From the NCBI RefSeq assembly GCF_003614975.1, contig NZ_QZWI01000002.1:62001-126000 (forward strand): DNA of 64,000 bases. The letters are read 5' to 3'. Under the pieces are notes generated by a model. The model saw only the letters and a list, made by a program, of their open reading frames with translations, searched no databases and was not told the DNA's origin. Below are positions 7,916-16,377 of this stretch, piece by piece. The position numbers were made by a program, and so were the translations under genes. Position 1 is the first letter of the stretch; every line of letters begins with the position of its first letter. The DNA comes from Rahnella bruchi. GTDB lineage: Bacteria > Pseudomonadota > Gammaproteobacteria > Enterobacterales > Enterobacteriaceae.

Positions 7916-8398
7916 TCAGTGCAGCAAAGGTAGATTCACAGAAGTCACCGGCGCGCCTTCTTCTTCATCACCGAGGAACAGCAGGTCATTGGCATGCGCT
8001 TCGAGAATAATCATCGACATCTGCTCTTCTGCCTGTTGCAGGAAGAAAGCAAACTGCTCTTCGGTCACGCCCACCGCAATCGTCAGCGACTGGCAGACAA
8101 TCAGTTTCGGCAGATTATCGTCCTGAATATCAACAAACGCTTTAATGGTCAGGGAGCTGGCGTTAATCGAGCTCAGGTCAGCGACCAGCGGGATAAGCGC
8201 CGTCGGTTTTACTTCGGCCAGCGCAGAAAACAAAATAACGTTGTCTACGATATCGAGTTTGGCATCAAAAATGCCATCAAAATTCTGCATATGCGGCAAA
8301 TGGAGAGCCTGACAGGAATCACACTCGAAAAAAGAGATGCCCAGCTGATCCAGCCAGCGCCGCAGCAGCGCTAAATCAGGGACGATGAGCGAATCCAT
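7916..8398 (-). CDS. ybjN: YbjN family protein
   Basis: A 160-residue cytoplasmic protein very close to E. coli YbjN (158). The N-terminal half (VPDLALLRRWLDQLGI then FECDSCQALHLPHMQ) looks near-identical to it. In E. coli, YbjN affects motility, biofilm and stress phenotypes, and its fold resembles type III secretion chaperones; the molecular role is unsettled. The frame opens upstream to 8458, but the ATG at 8398 has GTGAGG ahead of it and gives the family N-terminus MDSLIVPD. It sits between rimK and potF, as in E. coli, and is separated from rimK by a strong terminator. Confidence 0.93.
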   Translation of the reverse strand: MDSLIVPDLALLRRWLDQLGISFFECDSCQALHLPHMQNFDGIFDAKLDIVDNVILFSALAEVKPTALIPLVADLSSINASSLTIKAFVDIQDDNLPKLIVCQSLTIAVGVTEEQFAFFLQQAEEQMSMIILEAHANDLLFLGDEEEGAPVTSVNLPLLH

Positions 8399-8434
8399 AG
8401 AATGCCTCACGAGTTCAACACAACGAAAAAAACA

Positions 8435-8469
8435 ACCCCTTCGTAACGCTATCGGCATTACGAAGGGGT
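8435..8469 (-). terminator. Terminator after rimK
   Basis: ACCCCTTCGTAA and TTACGAAGGGGT are perfect 12-bp arms around an 11-nt loop. On the minus strand TTGTTTTTTCG follows. This ends the nfsA-rimK transcript ahead of ybjN. Confidence 0.88.
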
Positions 8470-8545
8470 CATAGCTTACGGAATATTGCCGGTTAGCGCT
8501 ACGATCAATACCGGATTGATGGATATTAGCGCGGCTAAATAAGAA

Positions 8546-9448
8546 TTAGCCGCCAGATTTGAGACGAAATCCCGGTCGCGCCCGTTGCTCAATGTAGTCA
8601 ATCATCATACCGGCAATATCCAGCCCGGTGGTCGTCTCTATACCCTCGAGCCCCGGCGAGGCATTGACTTCCATCACCAGCGGGCCGCGGTTTGCCCGCA
8701 AAATATCCACACCGGCGACGTCCAGCCCGAGCGTCAGCGCGGCTTTCACTGCAATTTCTTTCTCCTGTGGCGTGATTTTGACCTGAGTCGCCGTGCCGCC
8801 GCGATGCAGGTTGGAACGAAAATCACCCGGTTTGGCCTGACGTTCAATGGCCGCCACCACTTTCCTGCCCACGACCAGACAGCGAATATCACGCCCCTGC
8901 GCTTCCCGTATATATTCCTGCACCAGAATATGCGCGTTCAGGCCGCGAAAGGCGTCAATCACGCTTTCCGCCGCCTGACGGGTTTCGGCCAGTACAACGC
9001 CGATGCCCTGCGTGCCTTCCACCAGTTTCACCACCAGCGGCGCGCCACCGACCAGCGCAATCAAATCCGACGTATCATCCGGCGCATTCGCAAAACCGGT
9101 GATAGGCAAATCGATGCCTTCACGGGCCAGAATCTGCATGGAGCGTAATTTATCGCGTGCACGGGTAATCGCCACCGATTCATTGAGCGGAAAACTGCCC
9201 AGCATCTCAAACTGGCGTAACACCGCAGTGCCATAAAATGTGATCGCAGAACCGATACGTGGAATAACCGCCTGATAAATATCGAGCTGACGACCGCGAT
9301 AATGCACACTTGGCGCGGCAGGATTGATATTCATGTAGCAGGAAAGCGGGTCAATAATGTCTATCTCATGCCCGCGGGATCCCGCTGCTTCCTTCAGGCG
9401 TTTACACGAATACAAAGACCCGTCACGGGAAAGAATTGCAATTTTCAT
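8546..9448 (-). CDS. rimK: Ribosomal protein S6--L-glutamate ligase RimK
   Basis: A 300-residue ATP-grasp ligase, identical in length to E. coli RimK. It adds glutamate residues to the C-terminus of ribosomal protein S6 and can make poly-alpha-glutamate. Family features are [12 protein letters not shown], the ATP-grasp elements [13 protein letters not shown] and HILVQEYI, and the metal-binding end [20 protein letters not shown]. It follows nfsA by 19 nt on the same strand, so the two are probably co-transcribed, as in E. coli. Confidence 0.96.
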   Translation of the reverse strand: MKIAILSRDGSLYSCKRLKEAAGSRGHEIDIIDPLSCYMNINPAAPSVHYRGRQLDIYQAVIPRIGSAITFYGTAVLRQFEMLGSFPLNESVAITRARDKLRSMQILAREGIDLPITGFANAPDDTSDLIALVGGAPLVVKLVEGTQGIGVVLAETRQAAESVIDAFRGLNAHILVQEYIREAQGRDIRCLVVGRKVVAAIERQAKPGDFRSNLHRGGTATQVKITPQEKEIAVKAALTLGLDVAGVDILRANRGPLVMEVNASPGLEGIETTTGLDIAGMMIDYIEQRARPGFRLKSGG

Positions 9449-9467
9449 CCGACACTCCGTCGCCGTT

Positions 9468-10190
9468 TTAGCGTGTTGCCCAACCCTGCTTGTGCAATGC
9501 GTCCAACATGAACGGACGCTGTTCCTTTTTCAGCGTGCGCATGATCAGGTCGCTCCAGGTATCGCGACGCGCATTGCTGTCACGCTGTAAGTAATACTGA
9601 CTTAATTCTTCATCATATTCCGCCAGAACCGCTTTATTCACTGGCTGATAACTGTTTTCGTGGACCAGCATGGACTGCGGCATACGCGGTTTCACCTGGT
9701 GATCCTGCGCTGGTGTACCGATGCAAAAACCAAACAAGGGCATGACAAATTTTGGCAATTTCAGCAGCGTCACAACATCGTCCACCTGATTACGGATCCC
9801 GCCGATAAATACACCGCCCAGACCCAGCGACTCTGCCGCCGTCATGGCATTTTGCGCCATCAGCGCGGTATCCACGCAACCCAGGAGCAATTGCTCGGCA
9901 AGGCCAAGTTCCGCTTCGGGGTTAATCTGCAAGTTGCGGTTGAAATCTGCGCAGAAGACCCAAAATTCCGCTGCACTGGCAACATATTTTTGCCCGCCGG
10001 TATACTGCACCAGCGTTTCGCGCAGTGAAGGATCGGTGACACGAATAATAGAAGAGCATTGCAGGAAACTGGAAGTCGATGCTGATTGCGCAGCGCCAAT
10101 AATGGCTTCGCGTTGTTCTTCGCTTACCGGCTGGTCGGTAAAAGCACGAATTGAACGGTGAGAGCGCAAAAGGTCGATAGTCGGCGTCAT
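9468..10190 (-). CDS. nfsA: Oxygen-insensitive NADPH nitroreductase NfsA
   Basis: A 240-residue FMN-dependent nitroreductase that reduces nitroaromatics and quinones with NADPH; E. coli NfsA is also 240. [11 protein letters not shown] and [11 protein letters not shown] contribute to FMN binding, and [12 protein letters not shown] and QGWATR at the end are family stretches. The frame continues to 10250, but the ATG at 10190 gives the family start MTPTI. E. coli has ybjC upstream of nfsA; no such gene is seen here, so nfsA is first in its unit and divergent from grxA. Confidence 0.95.
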   Translation of the reverse strand: MTPTIDLLRSHRSIRAFTDQPVSEEQREAIIGAAQSASTSSFLQCSSIIRVTDPSLRETLVQYTGGQKYVASAAEFWVFCADFNRNLQINPEAELGLAEQLLLGCVDTALMAQNAMTAAESLGLGGVFIGGIRNQVDDVVTLLKLPKFVMPLFGFCIGTPAQDHQVKPRMPQSMLVHENSYQPVNKAVLAEYDEELSQYYLQRDSNARRDTWSDLIMRTLKKEQRPFMLDALHKQGWATR

Positions 10191-10337
10191 GAGAGATTCC
10201 TGAATGGTGTGAGTAACGGTGTAAGTAAAAGAGATAACTGTCTCAATCATTCATGCAGTGAGCACCGTTTGCAAGGTTTGCGGCATCAATTGGTGCAACA
10301 ATGTGTGGCAGCCAAAAACAGCAGCAGGTTCATTCAG

Positions 10338-10374
10338 ATAGGTCAGAGGTATCAGACTGACAGGTAATTCCTGC
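10338..10374. promoter_or_regulatory. Putative OxyR site upstream of grxA
   Basis: ATAG-N7-GTAT-N7-ACAG-N7-CTGC has exactly the 37-bp four-element geometry of the OxyR motif (ATAG-N7-CTAT-N7-ATAG-N7-CTAT) and matches 12 of 16 defined bases. E. coli grxA is OxyR-activated. The site is about 114 bp from the grxA ATG, so the promoter would have to lie between. Confidence 0.5.
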
Positions 10375-10487
10375 TTTTTTTTATGGTTTGCAACAGGCAT
10401 AGTAGCGACATCAAAAAGGTGATGTGGATAACAAAAATAGTTACTCCCCTTTCATTTTATCTTGCTGGTATTAACTAAGGAGTCTCC

Positions 10488-10754
10488 ATGTTTGCAGTAA
10501 TTTTCGGGCGTCCTGGCTGTCCTTATTGCGTGCGTGCTAAAGAGTTGGCTGAAAAACTGACTGAAGAACGTGATGATTTCAACTTCCGTTATATCGATAT
10601 CCACGCGGAAGGCATCACTAAAGCCGACCTGGAAAAAACCGTGGGCAAACCGGTTGAAACGGTTCCACAGATTTTCCTCGATCAGAAACACATCGGCGGT
10701 TGCACTGATTTTGAAGCGTATGCCAAAGAGAATCTGGCGCTTTTCAGCAACTGA
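10488..10754 (+). CDS. grxA: Glutaredoxin 1
   Basis: An 88-residue dithiol glutaredoxin that reduces ribonucleotide reductase, PAPS reductase and mixed disulfides using glutathione. The active site is CPYC at residues 11-14 (GRPGCPYCVRAK). VETVPQIFLDQKHIGGCTD carries the cis-proline and glutathione-binding residues. AAGGAG lies 6 nt before the ATG. It is transcribed away from nfsA and converges on ybjM, with which it shares a terminator. An OxyR-like motif lies upstream. Confidence 0.97.
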   Translation: MFAVIFGRPGCPYCVRAKELAEKLTEERDDFNFRYIDIHAEGITKADLEKTVGKPVETVPQIFLDQKHIGGCTDFEAYAKENLALFSN

Positions 10755-10784
10755 TCCGCAAAGAAAAAAGACATACACGCAGCA

Positions 10785-10809
10785 AAAAGGCGCTCAATGA
10801 GCGCCTTTT
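10785..10809. terminator. Bidirectional terminator shared by grxA and ybjM
   Basis: AAAAGGCGCTCA and TGAGCGCCTTTT form a near-perfect palindrome centred on 10797. It serves grxA on the plus strand. On the minus strand it contains the last codons and the TGA stop of ybjM (10794-10796). Confidence 0.85.
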
Positions 10810-11180
10810 CTATTGGTCAGATATTGCCGGTAGGCGGTTGTGGCGAGAACAACAAACATTGCGCCCAGCACGCACCAGAAAATCGCGCTGGCGGCATAAG
10901 CCACTTCCTGGACAGGAGGTCGTACGCGAACGTAGTAAATCCAGCGCAGGGTGAAACAAAAAGGCACCGCCGCAAAAGCGCCCAATAAAGTCGAAAATAT
11001 CGCCGTATTACGGAAAATTAAAGCCGTTATTACACCAGGAAAAAGAAATAATAACAGCCCGTATTCCGGACCGGGAAATTGGTCACTAACAATTATCCAA
11101 CCATTTTTTAAAAAAATAAAAGCAATTACAAATAATATACAACATGTCGCCGGTGCTTTTATCTTTCGCCAAATTGCCAT
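10794..11180 (-). CDS. ybjM: YbjM-like inner membrane protein
   Basis: A 128-residue membrane protein with about four hydrophobic segments (residues near 10-25, 41-58, 63-82, 94-114). Its AIFWCVLGAMFV region and overall pattern resemble E. coli YbjM (125 residues), and its place between grxA and ybjL is the same. Conservation is visibly weaker than for neighbours. Function is unknown. The last codons lie inside the grxA terminator palindrome, so ybjM mRNA ends at or near its stop codon. Confidence 0.75.
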   Translation of the reverse strand: MAIWRKIKAPATCCILFVIAFIFLKNGWIIVSDQFPGPEYGLLLFLFPGVITALIFRNTAIFSTLLGAFAAVPFCFTLRWIYYVRVRPPVQEVAYAASAIFWCVLGAMFVVLATTAYRQYLTNRKGAH

Positions 11181-11503
11181 TTTACTTCCTCCTTAAAGCT
11201 GGCGAGTTTTCACAGGTTCTCTGCACAAAATGCGTTCTTTCTTACCTGTCAGAGCCATCTGGCTCCTTTCCCTGCGGTGTCACGCACTCCCGCGAAACAC
11301 AAAAAAAGCTTTCAGAATATTTATACGCCCTTTTCTCTGGCTGAACGGCCTTTCTGTGACTAAAATGACGCCCGAAAGCCGCTGTGCCCTGACCTTGGCC
11401 TTTTTTCAGGCGATGGCAGCACGAGTAGGAATTTTCTGTTTCTGAATTTATCCTTTACATTCTCCTATATCAAGAATTTGTTGGTAAACAATAAGTTATC
11501 CTT
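11181..11503. other. Non-coding gap between ybjM and ybjL
   Basis: 323 nt separate two divergent genes and should contain both promoters. I see a small GAGCC-ATCT-GGCTC hairpin (11252-11265) and AT-rich sequence near ybjL, but no operator I can name. Confidence 0.4.
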
Positions 11504-13186
11504 GTGAATATAAACGTCGCTAGTTTGTTAAACGGGAATTACATCCTGTTATTATTTGTAGTTCTGGCACTCGGTTTGTGTCTGGGGAAAATTCGTCTGG
11601 GTTCTGTCCAGCTCGGAAATTCTATTGGCGTATTAGTGGTTTCGCTGCTTTTAGGCCAGCAGCACTTCAGCATTAATACCGAAGCCCTGAACCTCGGCTT
11701 TATGCTGTTTATTTTCTGTGTCGGCGTAGAAGCCGGGCCGAACTTTTTTTCAATATTCTTCCGCGACGGCAAAAATTATTTCATGCTGGCGCTGGTGATG
11801 GTCGGTAGCGCCATGTTGCTGGCTTTCGGGCTTGGTCGTTTTTTTGGCTGGGACATCGGCCTGACTGCCGGTATGCTCGCCGGTTCCATGACTTCGACGC
11901 CGGTATTGGTCGGCGCGGGAGATACGCTGCGTAACACTATGGGTGGCAATAATCTTCTGGGGTCCGAACTGGATAATCTGAGTCTCGGCTACGCCCTGAC
12001 CTATCTTATCGGACTGGTCAGCCTGATTTTCGGCGCTCGTTATCTGCCAAAACTACAGCATCAGGATTTACCGACCAGCGCCCAGCAAATTGCACGCGAA
12101 CGCGGTCTGGATACCGACAGCAAGCGCAAAGTCTATCTGCCGGTGATCCGCGCCTATCGTGTCGGACAGGAACTGGTGGCCTGGGCGGATGGTAAAAATC
12201 TGCGCGAATTGGGGATTTACCGTCAGACCGGATGTTACATCGAACGCATCCGTCGCAATGGCATTCTGGCGACGCCGGACGGTGATGCAGTATTACAAGT
12301 CGGCGATGAAATCTCGCTGGTGGGTTATCCTGATGCGCATTCACGTCTTGATCCGAGTTTCAGAAACGGAAAGGAAGTGTTCGACCGCGATCTGCTCGAC
12401 ATGCGCATTGTGACTGAAGAAGTGGTGGTCAAGAATAACCATGCCGTCGGCAAGCGTCTGAGCCAGCTGAATCTGACCGATCAAGGCTGTTTCCTGAACC
12501 GCGTGATCCGCAGCCAGATTGAAATGCCAATCGACGACAGTATCGTGCTGAATAAAGGCGATGTTTTGCAGGTCAGCGGCGATGCAAAGCGCGTGAAAAG
12601 CGTGGCGGAACGTATCGGGTTTATCTCCGTACACAGCCAGCTCACCGATTTGCTGGCCTTCTGCGCCTTCTTTATCGTCGGCCTGATGATTGGTCTTATC
12701 ACCTTCCAGTTTAAAAACTTCAGTTTCGGTATCGGGAATGCCGCTGGCTTGTTGTTCGCCGGGATCATGCTGGGCTTCCTGCGGGCCAACCACCCTACTT
12801 TCGGTTATATCCCGCAGGGTGCACTGAATATGGTGAAAGAGTTCGGTCTGATGGTGTTTATGGCGGGCGTCGGCCTGAGTGCCGGTGCGGGCATCAACAA
12901 TGGCCTCGGCGCAGTCGGCGGTCAGATGCTAATTTCCGGCCTGATTGTCAGCCTGGTTCCGGTGGTGATCTGCTTTATCTTCGGGGCATATATACTGCGT
13001 ATGAACCGCGCACTGCTGTTTGGTGCCATCATGGGGGCCCGAACCTGCGCCCCTGCGATGGAAATCATCAGTGATACCGCCCGCAGTAACATTCCTGCAC
13101 TCGGTTATGCAGGAACCTACGCGATTGCTAACGTATTACTGACACTCGCCGGCACGTTGATCGTCATCATCTGGCCAGGGGCATGA
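11504..13186 (+). CDS. ybjL: YbjL, AAE-family putative transporter with TrkA-C domains
   Basis: A 560-residue membrane protein of the aspartate:alanine exchanger family; E. coli YbjL is 561. Two blocks of about five membrane helices (residues 10-180 and 375-555) flank two RCK/TrkA-C ligand-binding domains (about 205-285 and 290-370). Sequence is close to E. coli throughout, including [19 protein letters not shown] and [17 protein letters not shown]. Substrate is not established. The start is a GTG at 11504, matching the E. coli N-terminus MNINVA. The gene is followed by a GTGGCAAAA/TTTTGCCAC hairpin and then RybB. Confidence 0.93.
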   Translation: MNINVASLLNGNYILLLFVVLALGLCLGKIRLGSVQLGNSIGVLVVSLLLGQQHFSINTEALNLGFMLFIFCVGVEAGPNFFSIFFRDGKNYFMLALVMVGSAMLLAFGLGRFFGWDIGLTAGMLAGSMTSTPVLVGAGDTLRNTMGGNNLLGSELDNLSLGYALTYLIGLVSLIFGARYLPKLQHQDLPTSAQQIARERGLDTDSKRKVYLPVIRAYRVGQELVAWADGKNLRELGIYRQTGCYIERIRRNGILATPDGDAVLQVGDEISLVGYPDAHSRLDPSFRNGKEVFDRDLLDMRIVTEEVVVKNNHAVGKRLSQLNLTDQGCFLNRVIRSQIEMPIDDSIVLNKGDVLQVSGDAKRVKSVAERIGFISVHSQLTDLLAFCAFFIVGLMIGLITFQFKNFSFGIGNAAGLLFAGIMLGFLRANHPTFGYIPQGALNMVKEFGLMVFMAGVGLSAGAGINNGLGAVGGQMLISGLIVSLVPVVICFIFGAYILRMNRALLFGAIMGARTCAPAMEIISDTARSNIPALGYAGTYAIANVLLTLAGTLIVIIWPGA

Positions 13187-13207
13187 CGTAAGTCATTGAA
13201 CTGTAAC

Positions 13208-13248
13208 GTGGCAAAAAAAAATCAATAATTTTTTTAAAATTTTGCCAC
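13208..13248 (+). terminator. Hairpin after ybjL
   Basis: GTGGCAAAA and TTTTGCCAC flank a very AT-rich centre, 22 nt after the ybjL stop and directly before the RybB promoter. The usual T-run after the stem is missing. Confidence 0.45.
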
Positions 13249-13255
13249 ATAGAAC

Positions 13256-13283
13256 GAACTTTTAAAGTCTGCCGCAGTCTTAA
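13256..13283 (+). promoter_or_regulatory. Sigma-E promoter of rybB
   Basis: GAACTT (13256-13261) and TCTTAA (13278-13283) are separated by 16 nt, matching the sigma-E consensus (GGAACTT, about 16 nt, TCnAA). The first base of RybB is 6 nt further on. Confidence 0.88.
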
Positions 13284-13288
13284 TTAGT

Positions 13289-13369
13289 GCCACTGCTTTT
13301 CTTTGAAGTCCCCAAATTTGGAGAGCCCAGCAATCCCGCCTCGTTAGGTTCAAGATTGTTGGGTTTTTT
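13289..13369 (+). ncRNA. rybB: RybB small regulatory RNA
   Basis: About 81 nt. The 5' seed GCCACTGCTTTTCTTTGA matches E. coli RybB exactly as I recall it. A variable middle follows, then a terminator in which CCCAGCAATC pairs with GATTGTTGGG ahead of TTTTTT. The stem differs from E. coli (CCCATCAACC/GGTTGATGGG) by changes on both sides that keep pairing. RybB is a sigma-E-induced, Hfq-dependent RNA that represses outer membrane protein mRNAs. Its position beside ybjL is as in E. coli. An OmpC/F-type porin gene lies about 0.6 kb downstream. Confidence 0.95.
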
Positions 13370-13401
13370 CTTTTCTGTTTTAGAACAATCTTTATCCTTC
13401 G

Positions 13402-13767
13402 TTACACCCTGTCATTCTCAATCACCCGAACCAGGGTCCCATCAATATCAATCATGACTCCCATTTTCATCCCTGACTGGATTTGGGGCAGATGAACGCA
13501 GGGTCGTGAATGAGGGTCCTCGCCGATACCCGCGGCCTTAAAGGCTGCAAACATGGCATCGGCGTCATCGACGCGTAAACAGCAGCTGAACCAGCTGGTC
13601 TGTGGATCGAGTTCTGTGTGCAGGAAGAATTCTAATGTAATTTCTCCACGGACCATGATCAGCCAGTCGTCATCGACATATGTCGTATGGAAGCCAAAAC
13701 TGGCATAGAAATCTTGTGTCGCGCTGAAGTTTCGGGAAGGGAGATTAGGTGTGGCGAAATCGGTCAT
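13402..13767 (-). CDS. VOC-superfamily protein, bleomycin-resistance-like
   Basis: A 121-residue protein with the paired beta-alpha-beta-beta-beta pattern of the glyoxalase/bleomycin resistance (VOC) superfamily. MTDFATPNLPSRNFSATQDFYASFGF is the typical first module, and LRVDDADAMFAAFKAAGI begins the second. Near the end, MGVMIDIDGTLVRVIEN matches the bleomycin-binding protein type. Such proteins bind bleomycin-like drugs or are uncharacterised metalloenzymes; no specific substrate can be given. It is a single gene converging on rybB and is not part of the conserved E. coli order. Confidence 0.75.
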   Translation of the reverse strand: MTDFATPNLPSRNFSATQDFYASFGFHTTYVDDDWLIMVRGEITLEFFLHTELDPQTSWFSCCLRVDDADAMFAAFKAAGIGEDPHSRPCVHLPQIQSGMKMGVMIDIDGTLVRVIENDRV

Positions 13768-13852
13768 AGCGGCTCTCTTATCTCTGAGGGTGTCGTTGAA
13801 CGTTCACGCCATCATGCCTGAGCCATCAAAGTGAAGAAAGGAAGAAGTTAAA

Positions 13853-13882
13853 CGAAAATCCCCCACCTTTCGGCAGGGGATT
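13853..13882 (-). terminator. Terminator after the OmpC/F-type porin
   Basis: AATCCCC and GGGGATT arms (13857-13863 and 13876-13882) are followed on the minus strand by TTTTCGTTT. It lies 48 nt beyond the porin stop. Confidence 0.75.
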
Positions 13883-13929
13883 CAGACACATGAGACGCAG
13901 GCGCCCTCAGTAAGGGCAGCGTCGGTTTA

Positions 13930-15042
13930 TCAGAACTGATAAACCAGACCCACAGCAACAACGTCATCGGTATTGATGCCGGCGTCGCGGGTCAGACGGG
14001 TGTCGTCCATCAGGTTGATTTTGTAATCAACGTAAGTCAGCATGTTTTTGTTGAAGAAGTAAGACGCGCCAACATCAACATATTTGGTCAGGTTCTGGTT
14101 GCTGTAGCCAGGAACATTACGCGCGTGTGACTGAACATACGCAACAGACGGACGCAGACCGAAGTCGAACTGGTATTGCGCTACCGCTTCAAAGTTCTGC
14201 GCTTTATCCGCATAACCGTAAGCAGTACTGCCTGCTTTACCGAAGCGGTTCGCGTTGTAGCTCTGAGTGTACATCGCGGCCAGATAGATGTTGTTCGCAT
14301 CGTATTTCAGACCACCGCTGTAAGCAGTTGCTTTGTCGCCGTTACCGATGATAGCTGGATTGTTGCGGCCATTTTGCTCATTGGTACGATCAGAAGCCAT
14401 CATAGCGGCTGCTGCGCTGAAGCCTTCGCCCAGGTCATAAGACAGAGACATGCCATAGCCGTCACCGTTTTGAGCCAGTACATCGCGACCGTTGTTAGAT
14501 TCGGTGGCGCTGCCGTTTTTGCCCTGATACTGAACAGCAACATCCAGGCCATCAACAATACCGAAGAAATCTTTGTTACGGTAGGTCAGCACGCCGTTTG
14601 CACGCTGGAACATGAAGTTGTCTGCACCGTAAGTATCGCCGCCGAATTCAGGCAGTACGTCAGTCCATGCCGCGACGTCATACATCACGCCATAGTTACG
14701 GCCGTAATCCAGTGAACCCCACTGACCGAATTTCAGACCCGCAAAACCGACACGGGTAAAGTTGTTATTATCAGCGCTTTCAGCGGAATTCAGGGCTGCC
14801 TGATATTCCCACTCACCGTAACCGGTCAGCTCGCTATTAATTTGGGTTTCACCGCGAAAGCCAAAACGCATATATGACTGGTCGCCGTCAGTGCTGTCGT
14901 CGCTGGAGAAATAATGTAAGCCATCGACTTTACCGAACAGATCAAGTTTGTTGCCGTCTTTATTATAAATTTCGGCAGCGCCAGCAGTGCCAGCCATCAT
15001 CAGAGCAGGAATTACCAGAGAAAGCGCGCGTAATTTCATCAT
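13930..15042 (-). CDS. OmpC/OmpF-type general porin
   Basis: A 370-residue trimeric general porin. The signal peptide [21 protein letters not shown] is followed by [20 protein letters not shown], the classic mature start of OmpC/OmpF/PhoE. The loop 3 region [14 protein letters not shown] and the C-terminal VAVGLVYQF with terminal Phe (needed for BAM assembly) are intact. The frame extends one codon to a TTG at 15045; the ATG codons at 15042 and 15039 follow AAGGA. It cannot be called ompC or ompF from sequence alone. A long AT-rich upstream region (to about 15430) fits OmpR control. RybB is encoded nearby and represses such mRNAs in relatives. Confidence 0.93.
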   Translation of the reverse strand: MMKLRALSLVIPALMMAGTAGAAEIYNKDGNKLDLFGKVDGLHYFSSDDSTDGDQSYMRFGFRGETQINSELTGYGEWEYQAALNSAESADNNNFTRVGFAGLKFGQWGSLDYGRNYGVMYDVAAWTDVLPEFGGDTYGADNFMFQRANGVLTYRNKDFFGIVDGLDVAVQYQGKNGSATESNNGRDVLAQNGDGYGMSLSYDLGEGFSAAAAMMASDRTNEQNGRNNPAIIGNGDKATAYSGGLKYDANNIYLAAMYTQSYNANRFGKAGSTAYGYADKAQNFEAVAQYQFDFGLRPSVAYVQSHARNVPGYSNQNLTKYVDVGASYFFNKNMLTYVDYKINLMDDTRLTRDAGINTDDVVAVGLVYQF

Positions 15043-15045
15043 CAA

Positions 15046-15437
15046 TATCCTTGATTATTTGGAAGCTATCTAAATTGCCATCCGGCAAGTTAATTATCAG
15101 CCCGCCGTGAAGTTATATTTCTTCTTAAGGCCTGGAGCTGATGGGCGTCAAAATAATCCAGGATAAGTTCCGTTGCAACCGGAAAAACTTTGAAATAGTT
15201 TTCGTTTGGCATTTGTTTAAGTTTAAAAAATCATCAATTCATAATAAAAAACATCTTTAAACCATACAGTTATAACAAGGAAACTCATCCTCGAATTAGT
15301 ATTATTTTTTTAGAGTAATGCAAAGACATAATAATAATTTCATGGAGAAACCAGGGCATGAAAACATAATTTCAGGTTTCAAAACCTCCTTATGTAATGT
15401 TTTGTATACCCCAGAACATGGGGTTGTAATTTCACCA
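15046..15437 (-). promoter_or_regulatory. Porin upstream region
   Basis: About 390 nt of AT-rich non-coding DNA. The region contains TTTCAAAG-like and GGTTTCAAAACC (15375-15386) motifs that could be part of OmpR sites, but none is convincing by eye. A MicF-like RNA, which sits upstream of ompC in E. coli, is not recognisable. Confidence 0.35.
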
Positions 15438-15462
15438 CAAAAAAGCCTCCGAATTGGAGGCT
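15438..15462 (-). terminator. Terminator after the 95-residue gene
   Basis: AGCCTCC-GAATT-GGAGGCT followed on the minus strand by TTTTTT. It lies 27 nt past the stop of the small gene at 15489. Confidence 0.85.
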
Positions 15463-15488
15463 GATGAATTTATTTGCATAAATATTTA

Positions 15489-15776
15489 TTACATTATCCG
15501 TTCGAGATGCTGATCTTTACCCCCTAAACGGCCGTCGGTCTGATTCCATTCCTTTTCGTACGCCTGATAAGCAAATACAAATGCCTCATGGCCGTCTTCA
15601 AATAACTGATCCGGGCGTTTATGCCAGCCAGAATAGGCGTCGTAACGCAAAATTTCATAACCGCCTTCGACCGGATGAAAAAGGTAAGTGTAATGTTCAC
15701 AATATTCCGGCGCGTAGGGAATATCTTCACCTGCTTCCAGTGTGATGAACAGTCCGCCCAGGCGTATTTTAATCAT
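15489..15776 (-). CDS. Conserved-looking hypothetical protein, 95 residues
   Basis: I do not recognise this protein. It is acidic and rich in aromatic residues (Tyr, Trp, Phe), with no signal peptide or membrane segment. Sequence landmarks are GGLFITLEAGEDIPYAPEYCEHYTY and a middle YEILRYDAYSGWHKRP. Its start lies 8 nt inside the 3' end of the GNAT gene upstream, so the pair is translationally coupled. A strong terminator follows. Coding status is supported by this overlap, the codon pattern and the terminator. Function may relate to the acetyltransferase, but that is inference from position alone. Confidence 0.7.
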   Translation of the reverse strand: MIKIRLGGLFITLEAGEDIPYAPEYCEHYTYLFHPVEGGYEILRYDAYSGWHKRPDQLFEDGHEAFVFAYQAYEKEWNQTDGRLGGKDQHLERIM

Positions 15777-16290
15777 TGATATCCTTAATCATTACCCACA
15801 ATTTAGTCGTCTGCGTGGCCGTTACATAGGCAGTTTCAGCCATCTGTTGCATCCCCTGCCGCTGATAAAATCCTATAGCGGGCAGATTGCTCTGCAATAC
15901 ATCCAGCCAGAGAACCGGTTGCCGGTGTTCTCTCGCGACGCGTTCCGCCGCCGCAAACAGTTTCGCTCCAAGCCCACGTGCGCGGCTTTCAGGCAGAAAG
16001 TACAGTTTGCATAGTTTAGCGCCAGATGCTGTCGTCACACCGGTGTCTGGCTGCACATTAAAATCGAGCCGCGCAAATCCAACTGCGCCGCCGTTTTCCT
16101 CGGCCACCAGCCATCGGCTGTCAGGGCTGTTCAGGCTGAGACGCATCACCTCATCACCAAAATCACCGGCCAGAAAAGCATCCAGCTCATCATTATTGTG
16201 CCACAAGCTACCAAAATAATGGCGATAGGTCTCGTGCCCGAGACGCTGCAATACGCTTAAATCAGCAAAAACGGCCTCACGAATCTCCAT
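15769..16290 (-). CDS. GNAT-family N-acetyltransferase
   Basis: A 173-residue GNAT protein. The N-terminus MEIREAVFADLSVLQRLGHETYRHYF is the usual opening helix. Motif A, the acetyl-CoA pyrophosphate loop, reads CKLYFLPESRARGLGAKLFAAAE, with RARGLG as the Q/RxxGxG/A-type signature. WLDVLQSNLPAIGFYQRQGMQ is motif B. Substrate cannot be predicted. It overlaps the 95-residue gene by 8 nt and is divergent from the methyltransferase at 16378, with an 87-nt gap. Confidence 0.88.
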   Translation of the reverse strand: MEIREAVFADLSVLQRLGHETYRHYFGSLWHNNDELDAFLAGDFGDEVMRLSLNSPDSRWLVAEENGGAVGFARLDFNVQPDTGVTTASGAKLCKLYFLPESRARGLGAKLFAAAERVAREHRQPVLWLDVLQSNLPAIGFYQRQGMQQMAETAYVTATQTTKLWVMIKDIND

Positions 16291-16377
16291 TTCATTGCTC
16301 TCTTATAAAATTATTCACTACACTGTTCAGGCCAAAATGAATTGGCAGTTAAGACTATTTTTATAGGAGTCATTCTC

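Noticed and set aside
15046-15437. MicF-like RNA upstream of the porin
   Set aside because: The E. coli ompC neighbour MicF has a recognisable seed and terminator; neither is visible here.
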